Assembly (NCBI RefSeq): GCF_016908495.1 | Contig: NZ_JAFBDZ010000005.1 | Coordinates: 62,001 to 126,000, forward strand | DNA from: Rossellomorea pakistanensis | GTDB taxonomy: Bacteria; Bacillota; Bacilli; Bacillales; Bacillaceae_B | Length of the DNA: 64,000 bases | Direction: 5' to 3' | The notes under the pieces: generated by a model | Told to the model about the DNA's origin: nothing | What the model saw: only the letters and a program-made list of their open reading frames with translations | The model's database searches: none | Shown here: positions 18,951 through 27,578 of the stretch, piece after piece | How positions within the stretch are numbered: the stretch's first letter is position 1 | Layout of the letters: each line of letters starts with the position of its first letter | Made by a program: the position numbers and the translations under genes

Positions 18951-19514
18951 ATGAATCCTTTGTTATTAGATGTTCCGTTAAAATTAGAAACAGAGAGACT
19001 GATTCTTCGTGCACCACTTCAAACTGGAGACGGGAATATGGTAAACCAAGCAATTAGAGATTCCTTTAATGAATTAAAAGCGTGGTTACCCTTCGCACAA
19101 GAACAACCTTCTGTTGAAGAAACAGAGATTAACTTGAGAAATGCTCATATAAATTTTTTAAAAAGAGAAAGCTTTCGTTTTCTTATCTTTCATAAAGGTA
19201 CCGATGATTTTATTGGAACAACGAGTCTTCAGGGGATAGATTGGGACATACCAAAATGTGAAATTGGATATTGGGTCAACACAAAGTTTGGTAGCAAGGG
19301 ATATATGACAGAAGCAGTGAAGGAATTAACAAACCTGGGGCTAAATCATATTAAATTTAATAGAATTGAAATTAGGTGCGAATCAACAAATTTGAAAAGT
19401 CGATGTATACCTGAAAGGCTTGGATTTGAGTTAGAAGGAACATTGAGGAATGATGACTTATCCGCAGACGGGACCAAACTAACTGACACTTGTATTTATT
19501 CGATCGTTTCATAA
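18951..19514 (+). CDS. GNAT acetyltransferase under T-box control
   Basis: 187 residues of the RimJ/RimL-like GNAT family: LKLETERLILRAP at the start, the acetyl-CoA region CEIGYWVNTKFGSKGYMTEA and FNRIEIRCESTNLKSR. GAGAGGGG precedes the ATG. It is the only gene behind the T-box, so its expression should follow the charging of one tRNA. T-boxes usually drive aminoacyl-tRNA synthetase, amino-acid synthesis or transport genes, so an aminoacyl-related substrate (amino acid, aminoacyl-nucleotide or toxin) is possible but not shown. Confidence 0.88.
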   Translation: MNPLLLDVPLKLETERLILRAPLQTGDGNMVNQAIRDSFNELKAWLPFAQEQPSVEETEINLRNAHINFLKRESFRFLIFHKGTDDFIGTTSLQGIDWDIPKCEIGYWVNTKFGSKGYMTEAVKELTNLGLNHIKFNRIEIRCESTNLKSRCIPERLGFELEGTLRNDDLSADGTKLTDTCIYSIVS

Positions 19515-19606
19515 AGCCTTCTCTGGATTGTACTTAATCAAAAGGGGCAAATTGCTATTATTCATTTATAGGATTGGATAAATACGATTCAAAAGTGGAG
19601 GATAAA

Positions 19607-19740
19607 ATGATTTTCTTTAATATAGATGGGACTTTGCTTGACTACGATTATGCAGAACGGGAAGGAATTTTGAACTAACCCTATTTATTTCAATAGAAGA
19701 TCCAGATGGTAATCCTATTTTAATCGATCAACATCGTTAA
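19607..19740 (+). pseudogene. Chimeric remnant: HAD hydrolase start joined to glyoxalase-fold end
   Basis: GGAGG precedes an ATG at 19607 giving MIFFNIDGTLLDYDYAE, the catalytic DxDGTLLD-type start of HAD phosphatases (here NIDGTLLD), ending at a stop at 19676. Directly after it, in another frame, comes SIEDPDGNPILIDQH, a typical VOC/glyoxalase C terminus. Two unrelated genes were joined by deletion and neither is functional. Confidence 0.7.
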
Positions 19741-19775
19741 GCGGGAAGCCTCCATAGAATAGTAAAAAATGATGA

Positions 19776-19812
19776 AAATAGAAAAGGCACGATAAAAGTG
19801 CCTTTTCTATTA
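19776..19812. terminator. Bidirectional intrinsic terminator
   Basis: AATAGAAAAGGCAC pairs with GTGCCTTTTCTATT across a short loop. It has T-rich flanks on both strands and serves the converging 19607 remnant and the 19823-20218 gene. Confidence 0.8.
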
Positions 19813-19822
19813 AGGATGCATT

Positions 19823-20218
19823 CTATTTTGCATTTACATCTGGTTGATGAATGCCAAAGATATTTCCTTCTGGATCCTTATAGTACCCTTGCCAAGCCAT
19901 GCCAGGCAGAGCGTATTTTGGCAATGCTACCACGCCGCCATTATCAAGAATTTTTGCTTCAATAGCATCGTAATCTTCTACTCCCATTGTACATGCATAG
20001 CCATTTAAAGGCTGGTTTGGTTCTGGAGGAGGACTTTGACGTTTCATTAAAGCCCCGTTTATTCCAGGCTCCTCTTCACCGCCAGTCACTGCCCCAAAAT
20101 AAGGCATTCCAGCATATCCGCTCCAATCTTCAAATGTCCACCCAAATACTTCTCCATAAAACGTTTTAGCACGGTCCATGTCATCGACGTGAATTTCGAA
20201 ATGAATTAATCTCCCCAT
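19823..20218 (-). CDS. VOC (glyoxalase/bleomycin-resistance fold) family protein
   Basis: 131 residues starting MGRLIHFEIHVDDMDRAKTF with FYGEVFGWTFEDW, and ending KDPEGNIFGIHQPD: the paired beta-alpha-beta-beta-beta modules of a single-domain VOC protein. The metal ligands expected in such folds are the His in FEIHVDD and a Glu/His near the end, but the family is functionally broad. AGGAGGTAATC lies upstream of the ATG. Substrate not inferable. Confidence 0.85.
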   Translation of the reverse strand: MGRLIHFEIHVDDMDRAKTFYGEVFGWTFEDWSGYAGMPYFGAVTGGEEEPGINGALMKRQSPPPEPNQPLNGYACTMGVEDYDAIEAKILDNGGVVALPKYALPGMAWQGYYKDPEGNIFGIHQPDVNAK

Positions 20219-20509
20219 GATTACCTCCTAATTTTTCATAAAGATATAAGGAATGAAAGCCTTTAGTATATATTTTCTACTAATCTAATGGACACTCCTT
20301 CTTCGTATGGTAGTAAATAATAATTCCGGAGTAAGAAAAGCGATCTTTCTTTATGAATAGGGCTGATTGTGGAAGTAATCGGTGCTTATCTGAATAAGGT
20401 AAGCGTTTTTTGACGGAAAAAAGATTGAGTTGAACTCTTGGCTTTGAAATAATTGGTATTAAGTAATAGGGCAGTCTTGCTGAACATCATGATGAACTAA
20501 AGGGGGGGT
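20219..20509. other. Noncoding spacer with repeat fragment and hairpin
   Basis: Carries a copy of the TTCCGGAGTAAGAAAAGCG repeat (about 20323), a weak hairpin near 20386-20413 followed by T residues, and a TTTGAAATAATTGGTATTAAG segment that recurs near 21535 and 37871. No gene seen. Confidence 0.5.
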
Positions 20510-20682
20510 ATGTGGTGGGAGTATAATGGGTTTGAAGGAACTTTTATAGCAATGTTGCCTGGAATTTTGTTATTGGGAACGAAAAGTAAAAGAAAGTTAA
20601 CTATTCCCTTTTCTATATAGGGAATTGGTCTCCTTTTTATCTTGGAGTCGGAGTATATAAAAGATTAGGTAAAAATGAATAA
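20510..20682 (+). pseudogene. Small membrane protein, broken by stop and frameshift
   Basis: AAGGGGGGGT precedes an ATG reading MWWEYNGFEGTFIAMLPGIL, one hydrophobic segment, then KSKRKLTIPFSI and a TAG at 20618. Past the stop a hydrophobic GIGLLFIL continues, and in the next frame GVGVYKRLGKNE ends at 20680. It looks like a two-helix small membrane protein with one nonsense and one frameshift change. The family is not recognised. Confidence 0.45.
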
Positions 20683-20695
20683 TGTATCGTCTTGA

Positions 20696-21505
20696 GTGAA
20701 GGAGTGGCTTGGTATCAACGGTAAATCAACAATATTTATTCTAGGAACCCATCATTTAGACAATCCAGTTAATGGTGATATGTTTATCCCGAACGTAGAG
20801 GGTATCCTTTCTGATAAAAGGCAAAGAGAAATAAATAATGTAGTAGATTGTTTAAAAGAGTTCCGTCCAACAAAGGTGGCTCTAGAAGTATTAAAAGAAA
20901 ATCAAAATCATTTAAATCAAGAATATAGGTCTTTTCGTAACGGAGATTTTCCATTGACGACAAATGAACGTCATCAATTTGGTTTTCAACTAGCAAGTAA
21001 GATGAATCTTGAAGAAATATTTGCGGTAGATTGGAACTATAAAATAGAGGGTGTTCCAAATGTTGGGTCTTGGGCAAAAGAAAACAATTCTGAAATATTT
21101 GAAGAAGTTGCCACAAAAGAAGAACAAAGGACAAAAAAGGTTGAGAACTTTCTTCAAAACCATACGATAAGAGAATATCTACTTTGGTTAAATGACCCTG
21201 AAAACATTAAATCCACACAGGAATCCTATATGAAACTCGCATTAATTGGTAATGAAGAGAATCCAGTTGGGGCTATGTGGACTGCTCAGTATTGGTACTA
21301 TCGTAATATGGTCATCTATAAAAACTTAGTAGAATTAGTAAATTCACAGGAGGAAAGAATTTTTCTTCTTTATGGTGCTGGACACCTTCATTTACTTATC
21401 CAGTTCCTTCAGGAGAGTGGATTTTTTATTGTCAAAACAGCTAGTGATTACCTTGTTCCCTCAATTATAGGGCGTTTCAATAGAATAAGAACAAACGGGC
21501 ATTAA
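20696..21505 (+). CDS. DUF5694/TraB-like protein of unknown function
   Basis: 269 residues. FILGTHHLDNP near the N terminus, RPTKVALEVLKENQ in the first third and a late ILLLYGAGHLHLL resemble the TraB/DUF5694 group, in which a GTxH motif and a C-terminal GxGH motif are conserved. No signal peptide or membrane helix is seen. The start is GTG at 20696 with a poor ribosome site, so the true start is uncertain. The function of the family is unknown to me. Confidence 0.65.
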   Translation: MKEWLGINGKSTIFILGTHHLDNPVNGDMFIPNVEGILSDKRQREINNVVDCLKEFRPTKVALEVLKENQNHLNQEYRSFRNGDFPLTTNERHQFGFQLASKMNLEEIFAVDWNYKIEGVPNVGSWAKENNSEIFEEVATKEEQRTKKVENFLQNHTIREYLLWLNDPENIKSTQESYMKLALIGNEENPVGAMWTAQYWYYRNMVIYKNLVELVNSQEERIFLLYGAGHLHLLIQFLQESGFFIVKTASDYLVPSIIGRFNRIRTNGH

Positions 21506-21625
21506 TGGAGTAACGCCTTGTAGAATTTTTGGAAATTTGAAATAATTGTTATTGAGCTAAAAATGCATGGCGACAGTCCCACACCCGCCAAAGCATAAAT
21601 AACTATTCCGATGAGGAGGATTCTT

Positions 21626-22135
21626 GTGCGTCCACGACCATTATCTATTGAAAATCCAGAGAATGATAGGTATGTTAGTCTTGTGCCAGATGGGGATATT
21701 GAAGAAATACTTAGTAAGCAACGAACTAAGACCATTACCTTCTTGAGCAGCATATCAGAGGAGTCAGCAAGGAAGGCGTACGCACCAGGGAAATGGACTT
21801 TAAAAGAAGTGATTGGGCATATGGCCGACGCGGAACGTGTGATGTCGTATCGAATGCTTGCCATTGCGCGAAATGAAAGTGCGCCACTCCCAGCAATGGA
21901 TCAGGATCAATACGTTTCTGCGGCAAACTTCAACAAATTATCCTGGGAGCAGCTACTAGCTGGTTTAGACACGGTACGCTCCAACACGTTAAGTCTTATT
22001 TCAACCATTGATGATGCAGCATGGGATCGTAGTGGAACTGTAATGAATAGCCCGGTTTCGATAGGGACCATTGCATATGGCATTGTCGGGCACGAGTTAC
22101 ACCATTTGAAAGTGATTAGCGATAAGTACTTATAA
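21626..22135 (+). CDS. DinB-like (DinB_2) four-helix protein
   Basis: 169 residues from the GTG at 21626, chosen because GAGGAGG lies six bases upstream; an ATG at 21611 in frame overlaps that site. KWTLKEVIGHMADAERVMSYRM and VGHELHHLKVI give the three His positions of the DinB/YfiT metal site (GHxxDAE, then HExHH). Related to bacillithiol S-transferases and other thiol-dependent enzymes. The specific reaction is unknown. It stands alone. Confidence 0.82.
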   Translation: MRPRPLSIENPENDRYVSLVPDGDIEEILSKQRTKTITFLSSISEESARKAYAPGKWTLKEVIGHMADAERVMSYRMLAIARNESAPLPAMDQDQYVSAANFNKLSWEQLLAGLDTVRSNTLSLISTIDDAAWDRSGTVMNSPVSIGTIAYGIVGHELHHLKVISDKYL

Positions 22136-22248
22136 GTCTTTTTCTAACAATGTACCTTGAACCCATCACGACAAAGGACCGGAAATAGTTGGTGGAAAAA
22201 AATGTATTAACCTCGAAGAGCAATTATACAATAAAGATGTATATTCAC

Positions 22249-22293
22249 AGGCATCTATAGAAAACTAAGCCTCTCTATAGATGCCTCCTTTTT
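22249..22293 (+). terminator. Intrinsic terminator
   Basis: GGCATCTATAGA (22250) pairs with TCTATAGATGCC (22274), followed by TCCTTTTTATG. It lies 110 bases downstream of the DinB-like gene. Confidence 0.75.
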
Positions 22294-22742
22294 ATGTGTT
22301 TAGTCTTCCATCAAAAGGACGCACTACTTGAATAAGAAGGTGTCCCTAATTAAACAGCCCATTAATGGTAGGAGGAGATTTAATTGATGGCAGCCTCTGT
22401 TTATATTGGGTATTAATTAATGCCGATAAGTTTTTTGTCTTAACCTTATTTCGATTATGAAAAAGATAAAAAATGATGAGAAGACTACAAATTAATACAT
22501 TTTGGTTAACGTTGTCATTTGTCATGATTATATGGAGTATCTCTATAATGGCTGTTGTTGCAGCAGAATGAGTATCAATTTTCCCAAGAAGAAAAAACTT
22601 TTTCTTGGATTACAGTCTTCAATTATAGGGCGAAAGAATTGAACATTAATAGACAGCAATCCATTTTCTTATTCTTCATGAAAATAAAGTTGCAGGTATG
22701 GAAAAAGACCTTAATTGGATCAAACCAGATAAGGTCTTAAAA
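22294..22742. other. Degenerate spacer
   Basis: Holds a repeat-family fragment (about 22355-22385, CCCATTAATGG), a tiny hydrophobic frame at 22473 and a short frame reading KVAGMEKDLNWIKPDKVLK near 22678-22740 that ends at a stop and resembles the end of a lost gene. No intact gene was identified apart from the doubtful 22473 frame. Confidence 0.4.
22473..22571 (+). CDS. Possible 32-residue membrane peptide
   Basis: Reads MMRRLQINTFWLTLSFVMII then WSISIMAVVAAE, a single hydrophobic helix after an RR. There is no clear ribosome binding site and no homologue I recognise. It may be a chance frame or a remnant. Confidence 0.25.
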   Translation: MMRRLQINTFWLTLSFVMIIWSISIMAVVAAE

Positions 22743-23300
22743 TTACTTCTCGTGTAGTACCTTATTAATACTCACTAGTTTTATACATAAACATAATACT
22801 TCTATAGCTGTTTTTAATTCTTTTAGAGTTGGAAAAGTAGGAGCAATTCGAATGTTTCGATCTCTAGGATCTTTACCGTATGGGAATGCAGCACCTGCTT
22901 TAGTAAAAGTAACGCCTAGTTGTGATGCAAGCTTAACAACTTCCGTAGCACAACCATCCAAAGTATTTAAACTAATAAAATAACCACCGTTTGGTTTGCT
23001 CCATGATGTGATTTCATAATCACCTAATTGAGAATTTAGTACGTTTAATACCATATCAAACTTAGGTTTAATAAATTGAGCATGCTTTTTCATATGGAGT
23101 GTTATATTTTCTAAGTCTTTAAAAAAGCGAACGTGACGCAGTTGATTAATCTTGTCTGGACCGATTGTTTGAATAGCAAGTTGTTTTTTAATAAAAGTAA
23201 TGTTTTCTTCACTAGCAGCCATCACAGAAACACCAGAACCTGGGAATGTTATTTTTGATGTAGAAGCAAATATAAACACACGGTTTGGGTTTCCTGCATG
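22743..23300 (-). pseudogene. C-terminal part of a PLP-dependent aminotransferase
   Basis: The frame begins at the breakpoint with HAGNPNRVFIFASTSK, where the Lys is the PLP-binding residue of class I/II aminotransferases, and continues through GGYFISLNTLDG and RNIRIAPTFPT to a normal C terminus. The N-terminal half or more, including the cofactor pocket, is gone. The junction at about 23300 joins the dihydrofolate-reductase-like fragment on the other strand. Confidence 0.8.
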
Positions 23301-23302
23301 CT

Positions 23303-23803
23303 AGGATGTTTTCTGGAGATAGAACAAGTAAGGTCAATACATTTTTCAAACTTTCACAAATTGACCGAAAAGTTTTCGATTTAGCAGCTGAAAAAACAGG
23401 CGCTATGATCGTTGGCAGACGTACTTACGACATCGTTAATGGCTGAGGCGGCAGTCACCCGTTAAAAAATGTCCCTGTATTTGTACTTACTAACAGTATC
23501 CCTGACGACCACTCTGAAGGTACTACGCCATTTACTTTTATAACAGACGGGATTGAACAAGCTGTAAAACAAGCGAAGCAAGCAGATGGTGCTAAGGATG
23601 TAAGCATTGGCACCGCAAGTGTCGCACAACAATGTATACAAGTTGGTTTGTTAGATGTATTCGATTTACATATCGCCCCTGTCTTGCTCGGTAAGGGCGT
23701 ACGCTTGTTTGATCACATTGGACAAGATACAGTAACATTGAAATCAACTGAAGTACTTGAAGGTACAGGCGTTGTACATGTTAAATATGATATTGTGAGA
23801 TGA
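23303..23803 (+). pseudogene. Dihydrofolate-reductase/RibD-C-like protein, 5'-truncated with nonsense codon
   Basis: Reads MFSGDRTSKVNTFFKLSQ, GAMIVGRRTYDIVNG, then TGA at 23444 where the family has Trp (NGWGGSHP), and continues to VHVKYDIVR and a stop at 23801. The IGTASVAQQCIQVGLLD and HIAPVLLGKG segments are classic for the DHFR-like YyaP/YwjB group. The N terminus is missing. A TGG-to-TGA change is the simplest cause of the stop. Confidence 0.85.
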
Positions 23804-23894
23804 TTTGACCGAATAAAACCATGAGTAAAGGCTCTAAAGATGCACCGCCTCAATTACATCCTTATACCAGCTAATTTGAGTTCTATCCCTATTC

Positions 23895-24055
23895 CACAAT
23901 CGGGCGCTTAAATGGAATAAGAATAACACCCCATCATAAATTTGATGGGGTATTTAATCTTCCTTATTTCTCTGCTTGGATAGAAACACGACAAGCTCAA
24001 AATCTTTTAAACTTATTATTTAATTCAAATGGGTCAATTAATGGAGGAACGAAGT
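23895..24055 (+). repeat. Dispersed intergenic repeat, long copy
   Basis: Contains GGGCGCTTAAATGGAATAAG, a hairpin with ACCCCATCA and TGATGGGGT arms (about 23929-23952), CTCAAAATCTTTTAAACTT and GGGTCAATTAATGGAGGAACG. The same order of elements occurs at about 26751-26890. Not coding. Confidence 0.7.
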
Positions 24056-24242
24056 AGAGCCCAATTTCTCATTTTGATACCGAAAAATTGGGCTTTTAAT
24101 ATGAGGTTTCCTTATCGTTGTAAATGCGGTTTCCTGACTATTCTTCATTTAAGTAATTAAAAATTTTCCAGTAAAATGCATATTTTCTTCATATTTTTTT
24201 ATTACACTTAAAAAAACACTCAGGAAAAGAGAGGGAAACAAA

Positions 24243-25742
24243 ATGATAGGAATAAAAATGAAGACTACCGCAATGATGATTAGTCTATTGGTTATCAGTG
24301 GTTGCAGTAGTAACAATTCAAAACCTGACGAAGAAATGGACCATTCTACTATTAATAAAGATATGGAAGAAATTGATCAGAACACGACGGAGAATGGCCA
24401 CAGGAGTCATGATGAAATGGTAAGTTTAAACGACTCAACAGGGGAAAATGAATTAGAAATTCCTGCCATGCTTGAACGCGATAATGAAAAAGGAATCGTT
24501 TACACTGTTCGAGCACAAAAAGGGAAAACAGAAATATTTGATGGTACTGAAACGAAAACGTATGGATACAACGGGGCATTTTTAGGACCGGTGCTTCGTC
24601 TTGAAAAAGGTGATATGGTGAAAATTAGAACGATAAATGAGCTTGAAGAGAATACAACATTTCATTGGCATGGGCTTGAAGTATCGGCAGATGCGGATGG
24701 TGGGCCGCATAATACTCTAAAACCGGGAGAAGAAAAGGTGATTGAATTTAAAGTGGCACAAGAGGCGTCAACTTTATGGTTCCATCCCCATCCTGAAGGC
24801 ATAACTGCTGAACAGGTATATAATGGACTTGCAGGATTGATTTATATCGAGGATGACAATTCGAAAAATCTGGGATTGCCAAATGATTATGGGAAGAATG
24901 ATATTCCCTTGATTTTTCAAGATAGAAATTTTGATGATAAGAAGCAATTGAATTACAACGCTGCAATGAATGATGACGGAACAATCGGCGATACGTTATT
25001 GATCAATGGGACACTGAATCCCAAGTTGACTGTAAATAAAGAGAAAGTACGTCTTCGTTTATTAAATGGATCTAATGCGAGGAATTACACTTTTAAATTG
25101 AATACCGGGGATTCTTTTGTTCAAATTTCAACGGATGGCGGCTTCTTGAATGAACCGGTGACACTGAAAGAAATTACACTGACCCCATCCGAAAGAGCGG
25201 AAATAGTTGTTGATTTTTCTCAGCTTAATACAGCAAATGACTTGGCGTTAATAAATGAGGATGAATCTATCCTATTACCATTTGAGGTTTCTGATCAAAG
25301 CGGAGAGATTAATAAGATTCCGGGAGAGATGAATAATTTTTCAATAACAGAAGAAGAGAAGGACTTGCCAGTTACAAAGAAGGTGGAACTCTTTGGGATG
25401 AAGGACCAGGTAACGATAAATGGAAAAAAATTTGATCCGGAAAGAATTGATTTCACACAACAGCAAGGGGTCACTGAAGTATGGGAAATTTACAATAAGC
25501 CGGACATGATGGGTGGAATGATTCATCCATTCCACATTCACGGAACGCAATTTAAAATACTCTCAAGAGATGGAGAAGAGCCACCGGAAAATGAACGAGG
25601 ATGGAAAGACAGTATTTCCATACAACCAGGTGAGAGGGTAAAAATAGCTATACAATTTAAGCATAAGGGCGTGTATATGTTCCATTGTCATATTCTTGAA
25701 CATGAAGACAACGGTATGATGGGACAGCTAAAAGTGGAATAA
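24243..25742 (+). CDS. Multicopper oxidase lipoprotein
   Basis: A 499-residue membrane-anchored copper oxidase. The signal peptide has lipobox VISGC (Cys21), followed by a Met/His/Asp-rich linker. All four copper-binding blocks are present: His141 and His143 in HWHG, His181 and His183 in WFHPHPEG, His428/431/433 in HPFHIHG, and His481-Cys482-His483 with His487 and a following GMM in HCHILEHEDNGMM, so T1 and trinuclear sites look intact. GAGAGGG lies eight bases before the ATG at 24243. Likely roles are copper or metal oxidation and detoxification (CueO/laccase type). No copper exporter or regulator is beside it. Confidence 0.92.
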   Translation: MIGIKMKTTAMMISLLVISGCSSNNSKPDEEMDHSTINKDMEEIDQNTTENGHRSHDEMVSLNDSTGENELEIPAMLERDNEKGIVYTVRAQKGKTEIFDGTETKTYGYNGAFLGPVLRLEKGDMVKIRTINELEENTTFHWHGLEVSADADGGPHNTLKPGEEKVIEFKVAQEASTLWFHPHPEGITAEQVYNGLAGLIYIEDDNSKNLGLPNDYGKNDIPLIFQDRNFDDKKQLNYNAAMNDDGTIGDTLLINGTLNPKLTVNKEKVRLRLLNGSNARNYTFKLNTGDSFVQISTDGGFLNEPVTLKEITLTPSERAEIVVDFSQLNTANDLALINEDESILLPFEVSDQSGEINKIPGEMNNFSITEEEKDLPVTKKVELFGMKDQVTINGKKFDPERIDFTQQQGVTEVWEIYNKPDMMGGMIHPFHIHGTQFKILSRDGEEPPENERGWKDSISIQPGERVKIAIQFKHKGVYMFHCHILEHEDNGMMGQLKVE

Positions 25743-25807
25743 ACTTCAATCCAATAATGTGTGGAAATTCGTAATATTAACACTAAACATGCAGAAAATG
25801 AATTATT

Positions 25808-25850
25808 AAAACAGCCAGTGTAGATTAGTTCACTCTGGCTGTTTGAAAAA
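25808..25850 (+). terminator. Intrinsic terminator of the multicopper oxidase gene
   Basis: AAACAGCCAG pairs with CTGGCTGTTT across about 17 bases. It lies about 65 bases after the stop codon. Confidence 0.75.
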
Positions 25851-25880
25851 TTTACATTAAATTAATTCATATGAAAGAAA

Positions 25881-25988
25881 GGAATATTTGATATTGATGA
25901 TTCGATTTTAAATACTTTGGGTTTAGTATTGAAGATGATTAGACAAAGAGTCCTAATGAAGTTAAAAAGAAAGAGCTTTTACAACTGA
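25881..25988 (+). pseudogene. VanZ-like C-terminal fragment
   Basis: Reads GIFDIDDSILNTLGLVLKMI before a basic tail and stop. It matches the FDIDDxILNTxG motif of the VanZ-like frame at 17946-18368, so two copies of this family have decayed in the region. Confidence 0.6.
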
Positions 25989-26070
25989 TTTTGAAGTATA
26001 TGATGAAAGATCATCTAAAGTTCCACAAAATGCTCAGGTGGATATTTATATTTCTGTTAATAGTAGATGA
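25977..26070 (+). pseudogene. GyrI-like (effector-binding) domain C-terminal fragment
   Basis: Reads TTDFEVYDERSSKVPQNAQ then VDIYISVNSR and stop, the usual ending of GyrI-like/AraC effector-binding domains. It overlaps the VanZ fragment in another frame, marking another deletion join. Confidence 0.6.
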
Positions 26071-26267
26071 AGACTATGTATAATAATAGCTAATATGAGA
26101 TCTGATTCCAGAATCTGGTGATATAATAAGAACAACCCCCATCGTTCAAGAGATGGAATTTTAGTATTTCTTTGTTCAGCCTAAAACTGTACATACTTTT
26201 AAATTTTTTTTATTCACAAAAGGGCTATATTATTGAACAAGCCTTATAAAATGATAATTGACTGACT

Positions 26268-26725
26268 GAGTTCTTTAATCAGGTCTACCTTCCTAAAGGT
26301 AATCTTTTTTACAAACGCTGTTTATTTGCGTGTATTGAAGATGATAGACCCATTGGAACTTGCTTTTTATGGAATTCCTATAATCAAATATGGACGATAC
26401 AATGGTTTGAAGTGGTAAAAGAATATGAAGGGAAAGGGGTCGGTTGAGCGTTACTGTCCCATGTTATGAGATCCCTGCCACACGAAGAATACCCAGTGTT
26501 CTTGCATACTCATCCCTCTGGATATCGAGCAATAAAATTATACTCTGATGTAGGTTTTAAACTATTAACTGATCCTGTAATTGGAAATAAAAAAATGAGT
26601 TAGAAGAAAGTTTACCTATTTTGGATAAGTATATGCCAAAGTTAGATTTTGATAAACTACAGTTTAATCAAGCTCCAACATCGTTCTTAACTGCGGTTAG
26701 CTCCTCAAGTATAGATGAATTTTAA
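26268..26725 (+). pseudogene. GNAT-like acetyltransferase remnant
   Basis: The frame reads FNQVYLPKGNLFYKRCLF, IEDDRPIGTCFLWNS and VVKEYEGKGVG, the acetyl-CoA loop, then meets TGA at 26445 (probably from CGA Arg). It continues HTHPSGYRAIKLYSDVGFKL and shifts frame at the A run near 26592, ending at 26725. At least two inactivating changes are present. Confidence 0.75.
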
Positions 26726-26750
26726 AGATGAAATCTGTAGTATTCCGTTA

Positions 26751-26890
26751 TAGGGCCTTTAATGGAATAAGAACAACACCCCATCATAAAATGATGGGGT
26801 GTTGTTCTTATTCCATATTTCTTTTCTTGAAACACTCATACTCAAAATCTTTTAATCTTATTATTCAACAAATGGGCCCGTTAATGGAAC
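26751..26890 (+). repeat. Dispersed intergenic repeat, long copy with 26-bp hairpin
   Basis: Starts TTATAGGGCCTTTAATGGAA. Bases 26762-26787 pair without mismatch with 26791-26816 around an AAA loop. CTCAAAATCTTTTAATCTT and GGGCCCGTTAATGGAACAAC follow. The copy at 23895-24055 shares this order with a shorter hairpin. Confidence 0.8.
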
Positions 26891-27081
26891 AACACATTAT
26901 TACAGAGTAGACTCTTATTGCGCAACAAACAACTTTTTTTGATGAGTTTGTAAAGGAATGTATTAAGCTAAAACGATAGTTATCAAATAGGTTGTTTATA
27001 AAAGAGGGAATTGATACTTCATTCTCCGTATTCCAACATCTAAGATGAATTCCATTGAAATAGTATATGGGGTTTTTCTTG
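26891..27081. other. AT-rich spacer, no gene seen
   Basis: No open frame with a ribosome site or recognisable protein. It ends at the promoter-like sequence of the dab operon. Confidence 0.5.
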
Positions 27082-27110
27082 TTGACAATTTTTAAAATTT
27101 AGCTTATCTT
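27082..27110 (+). promoter_or_regulatory. Candidate sigma-A promoter for the dab operon
   Basis: TTGACA at 27082 and TATCTT at 27105 with a 17-base spacer. If used, it leaves a leader of about 460 bases before dabB. Confidence 0.5.
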
Positions 27111-27377
27111 ATACTTAACTTAATAATCGGCAGATGTATATTTTCGCCTTTTAAAATAATTAGACCTTTAGCATTCTTTTAATATTTAATATTGACTGGA
27201 TGAAAAAGTACCCTAATATAAAGGGGAAGAGTAACATAAATCGATTTATTTATTTCATAATCAAGGGACTAAATTAAAGTTATACCGATGCTTTCTTTAG
27301 AAGGAAGTTATAACATAAAGTAATATGACCTATAAAAAGGTAGTTCTTCAAAAAACTTTGTTGAAGTTAGTTGAAGT

Positions 27378-27450
27378 AAAACCGACAATTTTCAAGGCTC
27401 AATGATTTTAAATCATCATTGAAGTTTTGAGGTTGTCGGTTTTTTTTTTG
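27378..27450 (+). terminator. Strong intrinsic terminator in the dab leader
   Basis: AAACCGACAA (27378) pairs with TTGTCGGTTT (27433), with an inner CAATGAT/ATCATTG stem, followed by ten T residues. It lies between the candidate promoter and dabB, with no gene upstream to end, so it may be an attenuator. Confidence 0.8.
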
Positions 27451-27578
27451 AGTAAATACAAATGTATTCAAAAAATCGTAATGGAGCAAATGAAATGTAT
27501 GACTTTTTAGAAAGATATATGACCTTTTCTAAAAGTAATTTTTTATGTGTTAACGCCGTTTAGAAGGGAGAATGTTTT

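Noticed and set aside
22555..22740. 61-residue plus-strand frame
   Set aside because: Starts without a ribosome site in decayed sequence. A different frame there resembles a gene end better.
26728..26910. 60-residue frame over the hairpin repeat
   Set aside because: It is the translation of the dispersed repeat; no ribosome site.
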